Assembly (NCBI RefSeq): GCF_014205215.1
Contig: NZ_JACHNC010000001.1
Coordinates: forward strand, 9,544,501-9,608,500
Origin: Actinoplanes lobatus
Lineage (GTDB): Bacteria > Actinomycetota > Actinomycetes > Mycobacteriales > Micromonosporaceae
Reading direction: 5' to 3'
Length of the DNA stretch: 64,000 nt
Shown: piece after piece, positions 17,572 through 25,904 of the stretch
Layout: every line of letters starts with the position of its first letter
How positions within the stretch are numbered: position 1 is the first letter of the stretch
Program-made: the position numbers and the translations under genes
Notes under the pieces: generated by a model
Seen by the model: the letters and a program-made list of their open reading frames with translations, nothing else
Told to the model about the DNA's origin: nothing
Database searches by the model: none

Positions 17572-18624
17572 TCAGACGACGGCCGGGACCGCGACGCCCA
17601 GCTTCTCGGCGGCGACCTGGAGTTCGCTCCAGACCTTGGCGGCGACCGGCACACCGTCGGCGGCCCGCTTCGCGGCGACCGAGGCGCCGCCCTCGCCCGG
17701 GTAGCGGATCTCGGTGCCCTCCCCCGCCGGGGTGAGGCCCTTGAGGGTGTCCAGGGTGGACGCCACCGCCGGGCCGAACGCGTCGCCGTCACCGAAGGCG
17801 GCCGGGTCGAGCGCCAGGATCAGCGCGTTCTGCCGGTGCACCCGGCCCTGCGGGTCGTCACCGTGGAACGAACTCAGGATCGGCGCACCCACCAGCACAC
17901 TGGTGAGCAGCTCGAACACCAGCGACATGCCGGCGCCCTTGACCCCGCCGAGCGGCAGCGGCATCTTCGCGAGGTTCGGGTCGGTGGTCGGGGTGCCGTC
18001 GGCGGTGGCGGCGGTGCCCGGCGGCAGCTCCTTCCCGGCGTTGCGGAACTGGGCGATCTTGCCGAGCGCGATGCCGGCGGTCGCCATGTCCAGCAGGGCC
18101 GGAGCGTGGCCGGGCGCGGGCACCGCGATGGAGAGCGGGCTGGTCGCCACGGCCGCCCCCCGCACCCCCGGGTACGCCATGTTCGGCATGCCGGCCACGA
18201 AGGCGATGCCGACCAGCCCGGCCTCGGCGATCCGGGACGTGTAGTAGCCGATCGCTCCGGTGTGGACGGTACGGCGTACGCCGATCGCCCCTATGCCGTT
18301 GATCTTGGCCTTTTCCGCCGCGAGATCGGCGGCGGCGGTCAGCGCCACCGGGCCGGGCGCCCGGTCGGCGTCGAGCACGGCGACCGCCGGGCTGGTCGAG
18401 CCGACCGACAGCGACGGGTCGCGGTTGGCCTCGCCGGAGTCGAGCAGTTCCAGGTAGCGGGGCACCCGGGAGGCGCCGTGCGAGTCGACGCCACGCAGGC
18501 TGGCCCAGGTGAGGACGGCCGAGATGGTGGCCGCGTTCGCGGGGCTGACGCCCGCGGCGGTGAACAGCGAGGTGGTGAAGGTGCCCAGCTCATCGGCGGG
18601 GACCAGGACCTTGGGCGCAGGCAT
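17572..18624 (-). CDS. Type-2 malate/L-lactate dehydrogenase family oxidoreductase
   Basis: A 350-residue NAD(P)-dependent oxidoreductase of the Ldh_2 family, which covers malate, ureidoglycolate, sulfolactate and Delta1-piperideine-2-carboxylate reductases. Supporting motifs: LRGVDSHGASRVPRYLELLD near the N-terminus (conserved His), ATSPLSIAVPAPG for cofactor binding, and LPLGGVKGAGMSLVFELLTS. The ATG follows AAGGAGT. It is the last gene of the leftward catabolic group, separated from the ThDP enzyme by a strong 16-bp hairpin. It probably interconverts a 2-oxo acid and a 2-hydroxy acid; the substrate is unknown. Confidence 0.87.
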   Translation of the reverse strand: MPAPKVLVPADELGTFTTSLFTAAGVSPANAATISAVLTWASLRGVDSHGASRVPRYLELLDSGEANRDPSLSVGSTSPAVAVLDADRAPGPVALTAAADLAAEKAKINGIGAIGVRRTVHTGAIGYYTSRIAEAGLVGIAFVAGMPNMAYPGVRGAAVATSPLSIAVPAPGHAPALLDMATAGIALGKIAQFRNAGKELPPGTAATADGTPTTDPNLAKMPLPLGGVKGAGMSLVFELLTSVLVGAPILSSFHGDDPQGRVHRQNALILALDPAAFGDGDAFGPAVASTLDTLKGLTPAGEGTEIRYPGEGGASVAAKRAADGVPVAAKVWSELQVAAEKLGVAVPAVV

Positions 18625-18647
18625 GGGTTACTCCTTGCGGCTGGATG

Positions 18648-18682
18648 CCGGTGCTGTCTCAGCCACGCTGAGACAGCACCGG
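18648..18682. terminator. Perfect 16-bp hairpin between the ThDP-enzyme and dehydrogenase genes
   Basis: CCGGTGCTGTCTCAGC and its exact reverse complement enclose a 3-base loop (CAC). On the minus strand it starts 14 bases after the ThDP gene stop and ends 24 bases before the dehydrogenase ATG. No T-run follows. It could be a terminator or an RNA-processing/stability element that sets different expression of the two genes. Confidence 0.7.
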
Positions 18683-18695
18683 CGACCAGCCGGGG

Positions 18696-20360
18696 TCAGC
18701 GGGATACACGGATGTTGACGATCGCGGTGGTGCCGCCGCGTACGGCCTTGAGCGCCCGGTCCAGCGCCGGCGCCAGTTCGTCGGCGCGCTCGACGGTCTC
18801 CGCGTGCATGGCGAACGGATCGGCGAGGGCGGCGAGGTCCGGCTGGTCGCTGAGGTCGTTGCCGAGGAACTCCCCGGTGTCGACGGCGGCGCCCTGCGGA
18901 TAGAAGCGCAGGTGGTTCATCTTCATCGACCGGTACTCGTGGTTGTTGAAGACCACGATCAGCAGCGGTAGCCCGTTGGCGCGGGCGGCCTGCAACGACT
19001 GGACGATCGGGTTGTAGAGGAACGCCCCGTCGCCGATGGTGAGCACCACCGGCTTGTCCGGCGTGGCCAGTTTCACCCCGAGCGCCACGGCGATGCCCTG
19101 CCCGAGCCCGCCCTGCACGTAGAAGTACGAGTCGGGGGTGGCGCGCCGCAGGTGCCGCTGGACGACCCGGCTGTGCGTGATGGTCTCGTCGACGACGACC
19201 GAGTCCTCGCCGATCACCTCCCGCAACGTCGCCACGACCTGTACCGGGTCGAGCGTGCCGGCGGTCTTCCACTCCGCCGTCGTGACCGCGGCGCTCTCCA
19301 TCGACCGGAACGTGGAACCGCTGACCAGCCCCTGCTCCCGGGCCCGGACGGCCAGCTCCCGCAGGGTGGCGGCGACCCCGCCCTCCAGGTAGAAGTCGGC
19401 GTTGAGCACCTGGTAGACGACGTGCGGCCGCTGCGGCACCTCGTCGATGACCACGATCTTCGCCCGGGCCGGCCGCCGTGACGGCGGGTAGAACGGGGCC
19501 CGGCAGTTGAGCAGCACGATCACGTCGGCGGTGTCGACGAACGGCTCGATCTCGCCGCCGGCGTGCAGTTCGTGGTCGCGCGGGAAGTTGGCGCAGACCG
19601 CCGAGCCGGGTTCGACCACCGGGACGGCCATCGCCTCGGCGAACGCGACGAGGGCCGCCATGCCGCCCGCCTCACGCCCGGTCGTCTCGGTGATGATCAC
19701 CGGGTTCGACGCGCCGGCGAGCAGCTCCAGGACGGCCTGCATGTCCTCGGCGGCGCTGACCGTCGTACCGTGCGCGGCGACCGGTTTGGGGTCGGGCCCG
19801 TCCCACGGGTCGAGCAGCACCTCGAGCGGGATGTTCAGGTAGACCGGGCCGGCCGGGGCGCGGGCCGCCATCTCGGCGCCGCGGGTGATCATGGTGGTCA
19901 GCGTGTGCACGCTGGCCGCCTGGTTGGACCACTTGGTGAACGGCGCCGCCATCACGTGCGGGCCACCGACCACGGAGAGGTTGCGGTACCACTGGCCGCC
20001 CGGGTCGGGGCCCGGCCCGTCACCGTAGGTGATCGACTCCGAGGAGGTCACCACCATCGGCACCCCGGCCAGCAGCGCGCCGTGCACGGCCATCGAGCCC
20101 TGGAGCAGACCCGGCCCGGCGTGCAGCAGCACGCCCTGCGCGCGGCGGGTGACCAGCCCGTACCCGGTGGCCATGCCGACCGCGACGGTCTCGTGCGTCA
20201 GATCCATGTAGCGGGGGCAGGGCAGCCCGTCGCGGTGCCGGCGGGCCAGCGACTCCCACACCGGGGCCCACTCGGACCCCGGTGAGGAGAAGACGTAGTC
20301 CGCCCCGACCGCGTTGAACGCGCTGATGACCGCGTCGCCGCCATCGGTTCGATGCGTCAT
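18696..20360 (-). CDS. Thiamine-diphosphate-dependent enzyme (acetolactate synthase/benzoylformate decarboxylase-like)
   Basis: A 554-residue three-domain ThDP enzyme. The N-terminal Pyr domain holds the activating Glu in DLTHETVAVGMATGYG and the C-terminal PP domain holds the cofactor motif GDGAFLYNPI ... VVFNNHEYR. The family includes acetolactate synthase, benzoylformate decarboxylase and oxalyl-CoA decarboxylase; lack of close similarity to biosynthetic IlvB suggests a catabolic 2-oxo-acid decarboxylase or carboligase. The ATG at 20360 overlaps the upstream amidohydrolase stop (ATGA); a TTG at 20375 is less likely. Context points to cleavage of an intermediate of a ring-degradation route. 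Confidence 0.87.
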   Translation of the reverse strand: MTHRTDGGDAVISAFNAVGADYVFSSPGSEWAPVWESLARRHRDGLPCPRYMDLTHETVAVGMATGYGLVTRRAQGVLLHAGPGLLQGSMAVHGALLAGVPMVVTSSESITYGDGPGPDPGGQWYRNLSVVGGPHVMAAPFTKWSNQAASVHTLTTMITRGAEMAARAPAGPVYLNIPLEVLLDPWDGPDPKPVAAHGTTVSAAEDMQAVLELLAGASNPVIITETTGREAGGMAALVAFAEAMAVPVVEPGSAVCANFPRDHELHAGGEIEPFVDTADVIVLLNCRAPFYPPSRRPARAKIVVIDEVPQRPHVVYQVLNADFYLEGGVAATLRELAVRAREQGLVSGSTFRSMESAAVTTAEWKTAGTLDPVQVVATLREVIGEDSVVVDETITHSRVVQRHLRRATPDSYFYVQGGLGQGIAVALGVKLATPDKPVVLTIGDGAFLYNPIVQSLQAARANGLPLLIVVFNNHEYRSMKMNHLRFYPQGAAVDTGEFLGNDLSDQPDLAALADPFAMHAETVERADELAPALDRALKAVRGGTTAIVNIRVSR

Positions 20361-21217
20361 TTCGAGATCGGCCAATCGAGGACCTCGCAGATGCCGCGAC
20401 CCATGATGTACTCCAGCTCCTCCGGCGTGAAGTCGAAGTGCTTGGTGAACTGCTCGATGGTCTCCACGTAGCTGAGGCCGTGGCCCAGCAGACGGGTGAT
20501 GTCGGTGCCCCAGAAGCAGCGCCGCGGGCCCATCTTGTCGACCATCTCACGCACGTACTTCTCGATGTTGAGGTTCGGGAACGGCTGGGTCGAGTAACCC
20601 GGCAGGGCCGACACCTTCACGTAGATGTTCGGGTGCTCGTGCAGGTCGGCGGTCTCCTGCACCCAGTAGCCGATGGCGTCGTCCACGCAGCGGGCCATGA
20701 TGCCCATGTGGTCGATGATGATCTTCAGGCCGGGGTGCCGTCCGGCGATCTTGCCCAGCTCGGCCTTCCAGATCGGGGCGTGCACCATGGTCGGGATGTT
20801 CAGTTCCTCGGCCAGCGGCCAGTACCAGTCGTTGGTGCCGTCGATCATCCAGTTCCGGTCGATCGGCCGGTGGAACGTCAGCCGGGTGCCCTTCACGTAC
20901 GGGTTCTGCGCGAAGTCCCGCAGCATGGCCGCACCCTCGAGAGGCTTGTTCTGCGGAATGCGGGCCATGATGCCGAAGCGGTCCGGGTGGGCCTCGCACG
21001 CCTCCAGGGCGTAGTCGATGCGGTCACCCTCCCACGACGGCGGCAGGATCAGCGCCCGGTTGACGCCCGCCTCGTCCATCAGCGCGAGGCACTCCTCGTA
21101 GCTGAACGGGTCCTCCCGGTGGCCGTTGAGCCGGATACGCTCGCGAGCTCCCGGCACCCAGGGGCGATCCGGGGTCTCTTCCTTCCAGATGTGCACCTGG
21201 GAGTCGACGACGAACAT
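20357..21217 (-). CDS. Amidohydrolase-family (metal-dependent hydrolase) protein
   Basis: A 286-residue amidohydrolase_2-type TIM-barrel protein. It starts with VDSQVHIW (D-x-Q-x-H variant of the metal-binding HxH strand), then IPTMVHAPIWKAELG and LKIIIDHMGIMA, and the barrel-end motif FWGTDITRLLGHGLSYVE with the conserved Asp. Relatives include 2-pyrone-4,6-dicarboxylate lactonase and 2-amino-3-carboxymuconate decarboxylase, so a lactonase or decarboxylase step is possible. The start has AAGGAAA upstream. It overlaps the ThDP enzyme gene by 4 bp, which suggests consecutive steps. Confidence 0.83.
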   Translation of the reverse strand: MFVVDSQVHIWKEETPDRPWVPGARERIRLNGHREDPFSYEECLALMDEAGVNRALILPPSWEGDRIDYALEACEAHPDRFGIMARIPQNKPLEGAAMLRDFAQNPYVKGTRLTFHRPIDRNWMIDGTNDWYWPLAEELNIPTMVHAPIWKAELGKIAGRHPGLKIIIDHMGIMARCVDDAIGYWVQETADLHEHPNIYVKVSALPGYSTQPFPNLNIEKYVREMVDKMGPRRCFWGTDITRLLGHGLSYVETIEQFTKHFDFTPEELEYIMGRGICEVLDWPISK

Positions 21218-21341
21218 AGGTGTTTCCTTTCGTTCCGGCTGATGCGAAGCCAGCGGGGATGTCCATGAAGCTATTGAGGTTTTCCGCCGCTGCGGAGTCC
21301 CTGCCGCGCAATCGGTTGTTGCACGCGGGGAGTGCTCGCCG

Positions 21342-22538
21342 TCACGTCCCGAAGACGTCGGCGACCACGTGTTCGGCGATCGCCAGCGACGACGTCGCGG
21401 CAGGTGACGGCGCGTTTCGTACGGCCGTGACGGGCCCCGTCCGGTGGATGCGGAAGTCGTCGACGAGGCCGCCGTCGCGGTCCAGCGCCTGGGCGCGCAC
21501 CCCGGCGCCGGCCCGTACCACGTCGGCCGCCCCGATCTCCGGGACGTAGCGCATGGCCTCGGCCATGTACCGCTTCTTGGACAGCGATCCGCGCACCTCC
21601 TTGATCCCGGTACGCCAGTGCTGCCGCGCCATGTGCCAGGTGCCCGGCCAGGCCGCGATGCCGGCCAGGTCGGGGATCGAGAGGCTGGTGCGCCGGTAGC
21701 CCTCCCGGGCGGTCGCCAGGACCGCGTTCGGGCCGACCTCGACGACCCCGGTCACCCGCCGGGTGAAGTGCACGCCGAGGAACGGGTACCGCGGGTCCGG
21801 AACCGGGTAGATCATGCCGCGGACCAGGTCCGCCTTCTCCTCGCGGACCCGCATGTACTCGCCGCGGAACGGGATGATCCGTGGTTCGGCGACGTCGCCG
21901 GCCAGCCGGGACACCTGGTCGGTGTGGATGCCGGCGCAGACGATCACCTGGTCGACGGTGACGGCCCGGTCGCCCGCGACGATCCGGATCCGGCCGGGCT
22001 CCCGGCGGATCGCGGTCACCGCGAAGTTGAGCACGACCTCGCCGCCGGCCGCCTCGATGTCCTCGGCGAACGCCTTCGCGACGCCGGGGAAGTCGGTGAT
22101 CGCCGTCTCCGGTGAGTGCAGCGCGGCCAGGCCGGCGGCATGCGGTTCGATCTCGCGGATCCCGGCCGGATCGACCCTCCGCAGACCGGGTACGCCGTTC
22201 TCCCTCGCCCGCCTCTCCAGGTCGTCCAGTCGCCCCAGCTCGTCCTCGCGGACCGCCACGACCAGCTTGCCGCACTCGTCGTACGCGATCCCCCGGTCCG
22301 CGCAGTACTCCCGCAGCAGCAGCCGCCCCCGGGTGCACAGTTCCGCTTTCAGGCTGCCCGGCGTGTAGTAGATGCCGGCGTGCACCACCCCGGAGTTGTG
22401 GCCGGTCTGGTGCCGGGCCACCTCGTCCTCCTTGTCGACGACCACGACCCGGGTGCCCGGCCGTCGTAGCGCGATCTCCCGGCCGATCGCCAGCCCGACG
22501 ATGCCGGCCCCGATGATTCCGATGGTCTCGTCCGCCAT
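21342..22538 (-). CDS. lhgO: L-2-hydroxyglutarate oxidase
   Basis: A 398-residue FAD-dependent oxidase of the DAO family. The dinucleotide fold IGIIGAGIVGLAIGREIALR is at the N-terminus, followed by the LhgO signature TGHNSGVVHAGIYYTPGSLKA, ECGKLVVAV and FTRRVTGVVEVGPNAVLA. LhgO oxidises L-2-hydroxyglutarate to 2-oxoglutarate and passes electrons to the respiratory chain (family knowledge). Length matches E. coli LhgO (about 400). Its place inside a catabolic island could mean repair of a by-product or oxidation of a related 2-hydroxy acid. Confidence 0.88.
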   Translation of the reverse strand: MADETIGIIGAGIVGLAIGREIALRRPGTRVVVVDKEDEVARHQTGHNSGVVHAGIYYTPGSLKAELCTRGRLLLREYCADRGIAYDECGKLVVAVREDELGRLDDLERRARENGVPGLRRVDPAGIREIEPHAAGLAALHSPETAITDFPGVAKAFAEDIEAAGGEVVLNFAVTAIRREPGRIRIVAGDRAVTVDQVIVCAGIHTDQVSRLAGDVAEPRIIPFRGEYMRVREEKADLVRGMIYPVPDPRYPFLGVHFTRRVTGVVEVGPNAVLATAREGYRRTSLSIPDLAGIAAWPGTWHMARQHWRTGIKEVRGSLSKKRYMAEAMRYVPEIGAADVVRAGAGVRAQALDRDGGLVDDFRIHRTGPVTAVRNAPSPAATSSLAIAEHVVADVFGT

Positions 22539-22565
22539 GTGTGCGGCCTCTCTGGTACGGCCACT

Positions 22566-24008
22566 TCAGATTCCGAAGTGGATGGCGAAGGTCTTGACCC
22601 TGGTATAGAACCGCAGCGCCTCCACGCCCTGCTCCTTGAAGGGCGATCCGGAGTCACGGAACCCGCCGAACGGCATGTGCACGTCCCATCCGGACGTGGT
22701 GGTGTTCACGGCGATCTGTCCGCAGTCGGCCTCGGCCAGGAACCGGTGCGCGGCGGCGAGGCTGTCGGTGAAGACGGCGGCGGCCAGGCCGTACCGGGTG
22801 TCGTTGACCGCGGCGATCGCCTCGTCCAGGCCGTCGACGGTGCGGACCACCAGGACCGGGCCGAAGACCTCGTCGCGCCACACGTCCATGTCCGGGGTGA
22901 CGCCGGTCAGGATGGCCGGGGTCACGTAGCAGCCGGTCCCGGGCAGTTCCTCGCCGCCCAGTTCGACGTGGGCGCCCTGCTCGACCGCGGTGGCGATGTC
23001 GCGCAGCACGCTGTCCCGGTGCGCCGGGCTGACCAGCGGGCCGACGTCGGTGCCCCCGGCCCTCCCCGGGCCGACCCGCAGCGCCGCGACCTTCTCCCGC
23101 AGCAGCGCCGTGAACTCGCCGGACACGGCCCGGTCGACCAGCAGCCGGCTGGTCGCCGTGCAGCGCTGCCCGGCCTGGCCGAAGGACGCCGCGACGACCG
23201 CGGCGGCCGCCTTCGGAAGGTTCGCGCCGGCCAGCACCACGGACGCGTTCTTGCCGCCCAGCTCGGACTGGAACCGGACGCCGCACGCCGCGAGCCGCAC
23301 CCGCAGCGCCTCCCCGACGTCGTTGCCGCCGGTGAAGGTGACCGCCGCGATCCGCGGGTCGTCGAGCAGCGCGCCGGAGATCTCCGCGGTGCGGCCGGTG
23401 ACCACGCTGAGCACACCGGCCGGCAGGCCCGCGTCGTCCAGGGCCCGGGCCAGGTGCAGCGCCGAGGTGGGCGTCTCGCTCGCCGGCTTGAGCACCACGG
23501 CGTTGCCGGCGGCCAGGGCGGGCGCCAGCTTGCGGGCCGGGGTGATCATCGGGTCGTTCCACGGTGCGATCGCCAGGACCACGCCGAGCGGCTCGCGCTG
23601 GAAGCCGGTACGGGTGTCCGGCCGCGCGTCGTGGATCAGGGAGCCGTAGTCCTGCCGCCCGACGGCCGCGTAGTACTCGAAGAAGTCGGCGGCCTTCTCG
23701 GCCTCGATCCGGGCCTCGGCGAGGGTCTTGCCGTTCTCGGTGACGATGGCGTCGGCGATCTCGGCGTTGCGGACCCGCAGCAGCACCGCGGCCTTCGCGA
23801 GGATCCTGGACCGATCGATCGCGGACATCGCCCGCCAGACGGCGAAACCGGCCCGGGCCGCGCCGTAGATCTCGGTGACCTGCTCGGCGGTGAGCGCCGG
23901 AACCCGGACGAAGGGCTCCCGGACGTCGGCCGGGTCGTACACGTCGACCCAGCTCTCGCCGCCCACCCAGCGTCCGCCGGCCAGGGTCTCCATGGTGCGA
24001 ACGGACAT
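22566..24008 (-). CDS. NAD(P)-dependent aldehyde dehydrogenase
   Basis: A 480-residue aldehyde dehydrogenase. Motifs in order: APWNDPMITPARKLAPALAA, FTGGNDVGEALR for the cofactor, catalytic general base in SELGGKNASVVLAGA, and nucleophile Cys in AGQRCTATSRLLVD. The EVFGPVLVVRTVDGLDEAI segment is also normal. The ATG at 24008 follows GAGGAGC; a GTG one codon earlier is an alternative. Family members oxidise semialdehydes of sugar-acid or amino-acid breakdown (for example 2,5-dioxovalerate). It precedes lhgO by 27 bp in a leftward operon. Confidence 0.9.
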   Translation of the reverse strand: MSVRTMETLAGGRWVGGESWVDVYDPADVREPFVRVPALTAEQVTEIYGAARAGFAVWRAMSAIDRSRILAKAAVLLRVRNAEIADAIVTENGKTLAEARIEAEKAADFFEYYAAVGRQDYGSLIHDARPDTRTGFQREPLGVVLAIAPWNDPMITPARKLAPALAAGNAVVLKPASETPTSALHLARALDDAGLPAGVLSVVTGRTAEISGALLDDPRIAAVTFTGGNDVGEALRVRLAACGVRFQSELGGKNASVVLAGANLPKAAAAVVAASFGQAGQRCTATSRLLVDRAVSGEFTALLREKVAALRVGPGRAGGTDVGPLVSPAHRDSVLRDIATAVEQGAHVELGGEELPGTGCYVTPAILTGVTPDMDVWRDEVFGPVLVVRTVDGLDEAIAAVNDTRYGLAAAVFTDSLAAAHRFLAEADCGQIAVNTTTSGWDVHMPFGGFRDSGSPFKEQGVEALRFYTRVKTFAIHFGI

Positions 24009-24165
24009 CACTGCTCCTCAAGAGATCGCTTCGGTATCGCGAATGCTAAGAAGCCCGGAATGCGCCGACCATGCGCTGCGGAGGAAGCATTGATTGCGCC
24101 TGGCGCACCCATTTCCCTGATGAGATGCGAAGCCGAAAGACCGCCCGCGAAGCAAGGGAGAAATC

Positions 24166-24453
24166 GTGGCCTACGCCGTCATCGCCCACTACCGGTGTGC
24201 TCCGGAGGACGTGGCCCTCGTCCGGGAATCGTTGCTGACGATGCGTGAACACACCCGAGCCGAGCCCGGGAACCTGGACTACGTGGTGCACACCGACGCC
24301 GAGGACCCGAACGCGTTCCTCCTGTACGAGGTCTACGCCGACCGGGCCGGATTCGACGCGCACGCGGCCAGCGGCCACTTCGCCGAGCACATCATCGGCG
24401 TGATCCGCCCCCGCCTGCTGGACCGCCGGGTCACCTTCGCCGAAGTCCTGTGA
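24166..24453 (+). CDS. Antibiotic-biosynthesis-monooxygenase (ABM) domain protein
   Basis: A 95-residue single-domain ABM/dimeric alpha-beta barrel protein: AYAVIAHYRCAPEDVALVRE at the start, EPGNLDYVVHTDAEDPNAFL and YEVYADRAGFDAHAASGHF, the usual core. Such proteins act as cofactor-free quinol monooxygenases (YgiN type) or as ligand-binding dimers. GTG start, divergent from the aldehyde dehydrogenase gene. It is the only plus-strand gene in this part of the catabolic island and ends at a hairpin. Confidence 0.85.
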   Translation: MAYAVIAHYRCAPEDVALVRESLLTMREHTRAEPGNLDYVVHTDAEDPNAFLLYEVYADRAGFDAHAASGHFAEHIIGVIRPRLLDRRVTFAEVL

Positions 24454-24458
24454 ACGAC

Positions 24459-24487
24459 CGAGGGGCCGGCGCGCGGCCGGCCCCTCG
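24459..24487. terminator. Bidirectional hairpin terminator
   Basis: A 12-bp stem CGAGGGGCCGGC with its complement and a 5-base loop fills the 43-bp gap between the converging ABM and MetE-like genes. Confidence 0.78.
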
Positions 24488-24496
24488 ACAACCGGC

Positions 24497-25468
24497 TCAG
24501 AGCTCGTTGCCCCAGCACATGCGGGCGAACGTCTCGACGTGGATCAGCTTGCGCCACTGGTCCTCGACGCCGATCAGCGGCTGTCCCGCGACGTCGGCGA
24601 ACCCGGCGCTCGGGCTGATCGCCACGTCCTCGATGTCGCGGATCGAGGCGACCACGTCCATCCGGTCCATCACCGTGCCGACGTCCTCCAGCTCCGGCAC
24701 CCGAGGGTCGACGATGCCGAGGCAGACGTCCCGCTCGGTGGGGACGACGCGCAGCAGCTCGGTCTCGGCCGGGGCGCCGGTGTCGTACGGCAGGATCCAC
24801 CGGTCCACCGGCACCGCCGCGAACAGGCGCTCGGCGGCCGCCGTGTCCAGGCCGTCACCGACCCGGGTGAGCGGGCACAGGCCGATCCGCACGTCGAACG
24901 GCTTGTCGGCCACCGCCACGGCGAGGGCGTCCACGGCGACGGCGTCGTCGAAGCCGAGCACGCCGCCGCTGGTGTAGAGGCTCTTCCCGTACCCGTGATT
25001 GTCGATCTGGATGAGCCGCACGCCGCGCGAGATGACCGCCTCGATCTCCTCGCGCAGCAGAAGGGCGAGGGCTTCGCCCAGCTCGCGGGCGCTGGCCCAG
25101 GGACCGCCGGGGCGGAAGGTCCGCGCCGCGATCCAGGCCGGCGAGGGCAGCGTGGCCTTCGCCGGGATCTGGGTCTGCGCGGCGATCGCGGCCGTGTCGT
25201 CGGCGACCAGCGACCGCTCGGCCTTCAGTTGCCCGTCCTCGAAGCCGTGCACCGCGCCGGTGATAACGCTGGCCAGGTCGGCGCGCCGGAAGTGACCGTC
25301 GGTGACCACGGTCAGGCTGAGCCTGCGCTGTTTGCGGACCGTCTCGGCGATGGCCGCGTCCTCGACGGCCCGCAGGTTCGGGTCGTCGGCGGCGCGGGCG
25401 GCGAGCACCTCGGGCGGCCGGACCAGGCTGCCGTGGTGGTCGATCCGGAACTTGAAGGTGTCAGCCAC
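24497..25468 (-). CDS. MetE-like (cobalamin-independent methionine synthase C-terminal family) protein with altered zinc site
   Basis: A 323-residue TIM-barrel protein resembling the catalytic half of MetE and epoxyalkane:coenzyme M transferase: LTVVTDGHFRRADL, RGVRLIQIDNHGYGKSL and GIVDPRVPELEDVG. The MetE zinc ligands are not kept. The HxC motif reads G196-L-C198, the Cys of the NPDCGL-like motif is Ala288 (ISPSAGF), and no clear Glu ligand is seen. It is therefore unlikely to be a methionine synthase and may catalyse another reaction or only bind a ligand. It is the last of seven overlapping genes and overlaps the GlcG-like gene by 8 bp. Confidence 0.75.
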   Translation of the reverse strand: MADTFKFRIDHHGSLVRPPEVLAARAADDPNLRAVEDAAIAETVRKQRRLSLTVVTDGHFRRADLASVITGAVHGFEDGQLKAERSLVADDTAAIAAQTQIPAKATLPSPAWIAARTFRPGGPWASARELGEALALLLREEIEAVISRGVRLIQIDNHGYGKSLYTSGGVLGFDDAVAVDALAVAVADKPFDVRIGLCPLTRVGDGLDTAAAERLFAAVPVDRWILPYDTGAPAETELLRVVPTERDVCLGIVDPRVPELEDVGTVMDRMDVVASIRDIEDVAISPSAGFADVAGQPLIGVEDQWRKLIHVETFARMCWGNEL

Positions 25469-25904
25469 GCTTCTTCCCCCATGCCGCGAAGACCAGCTCG
25501 TAGCCGAGCTCGGTCAGGACCTCTTCACAGGCCTGCTGGTCCTCGGCGGGTGTGCCGCCGGAGACGCCCAGGCCGCCCAGGATCTCGCCGTCCCGTTTGA
25601 TCGTGACGCCGCCCTCGGTGGCCACGATCGGGTGCGCCGCCATCGTCGACAGCTGGGCGAAGAAGCCCGGGTTGCTCTGCGCCCAGTCGTAGAGCATGTT
25701 CGTCGGGCGCTCCATGATCGCCGCGCTGTACGCCTTGGCGATCGCGATGCTCGGGGTCAGCGCGCGGGCGCCGTCCGAGCGTTTCACCGAGATGAGATGC
25801 CCGCCGGCGTCGACGACCGCGACGCTGAGCGCCTTGCCCAGGTGCTCGCCACGCTTCAGTGTCCCGGCGAGGATCTCCTCGGCCTCGGCAAGGGTGAGTT
25901 TCAC
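25461..25904 (-). CDS. GlcG/HbpS-family heme-binding-like protein
   Basis: A 147-residue protein of the GlcG/HbpS (DUF336) family: LSVAVVDAGGHLISVKRSDG at the N-terminus, FAQLSTMAAHPIVATEGGV in the middle and GEILGGLGVSGGTPAEDQQA at the end. HbpS from Streptomyces binds heme extracellularly; GlcG relatives are common in catabolic operons where their role is obscure. No signal peptide is present, so it is cytoplasmic here. It overlaps both neighbours, which indicates obligate co-expression with the alpha/beta hydrolase and MetE-like genes. Confidence 0.87.
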   Translation of the reverse strand: MKLTLAEAEEILAGTLKRGEHLGKALSVAVVDAGGHLISVKRSDGARALTPSIAIAKAYSAAIMERPTNMLYDWAQSNPGFFAQLSTMAAHPIVATEGGVTIKRDGEILGGLGVSGGTPAEDQQACEEVLTELGYELVFAAWGKKRG

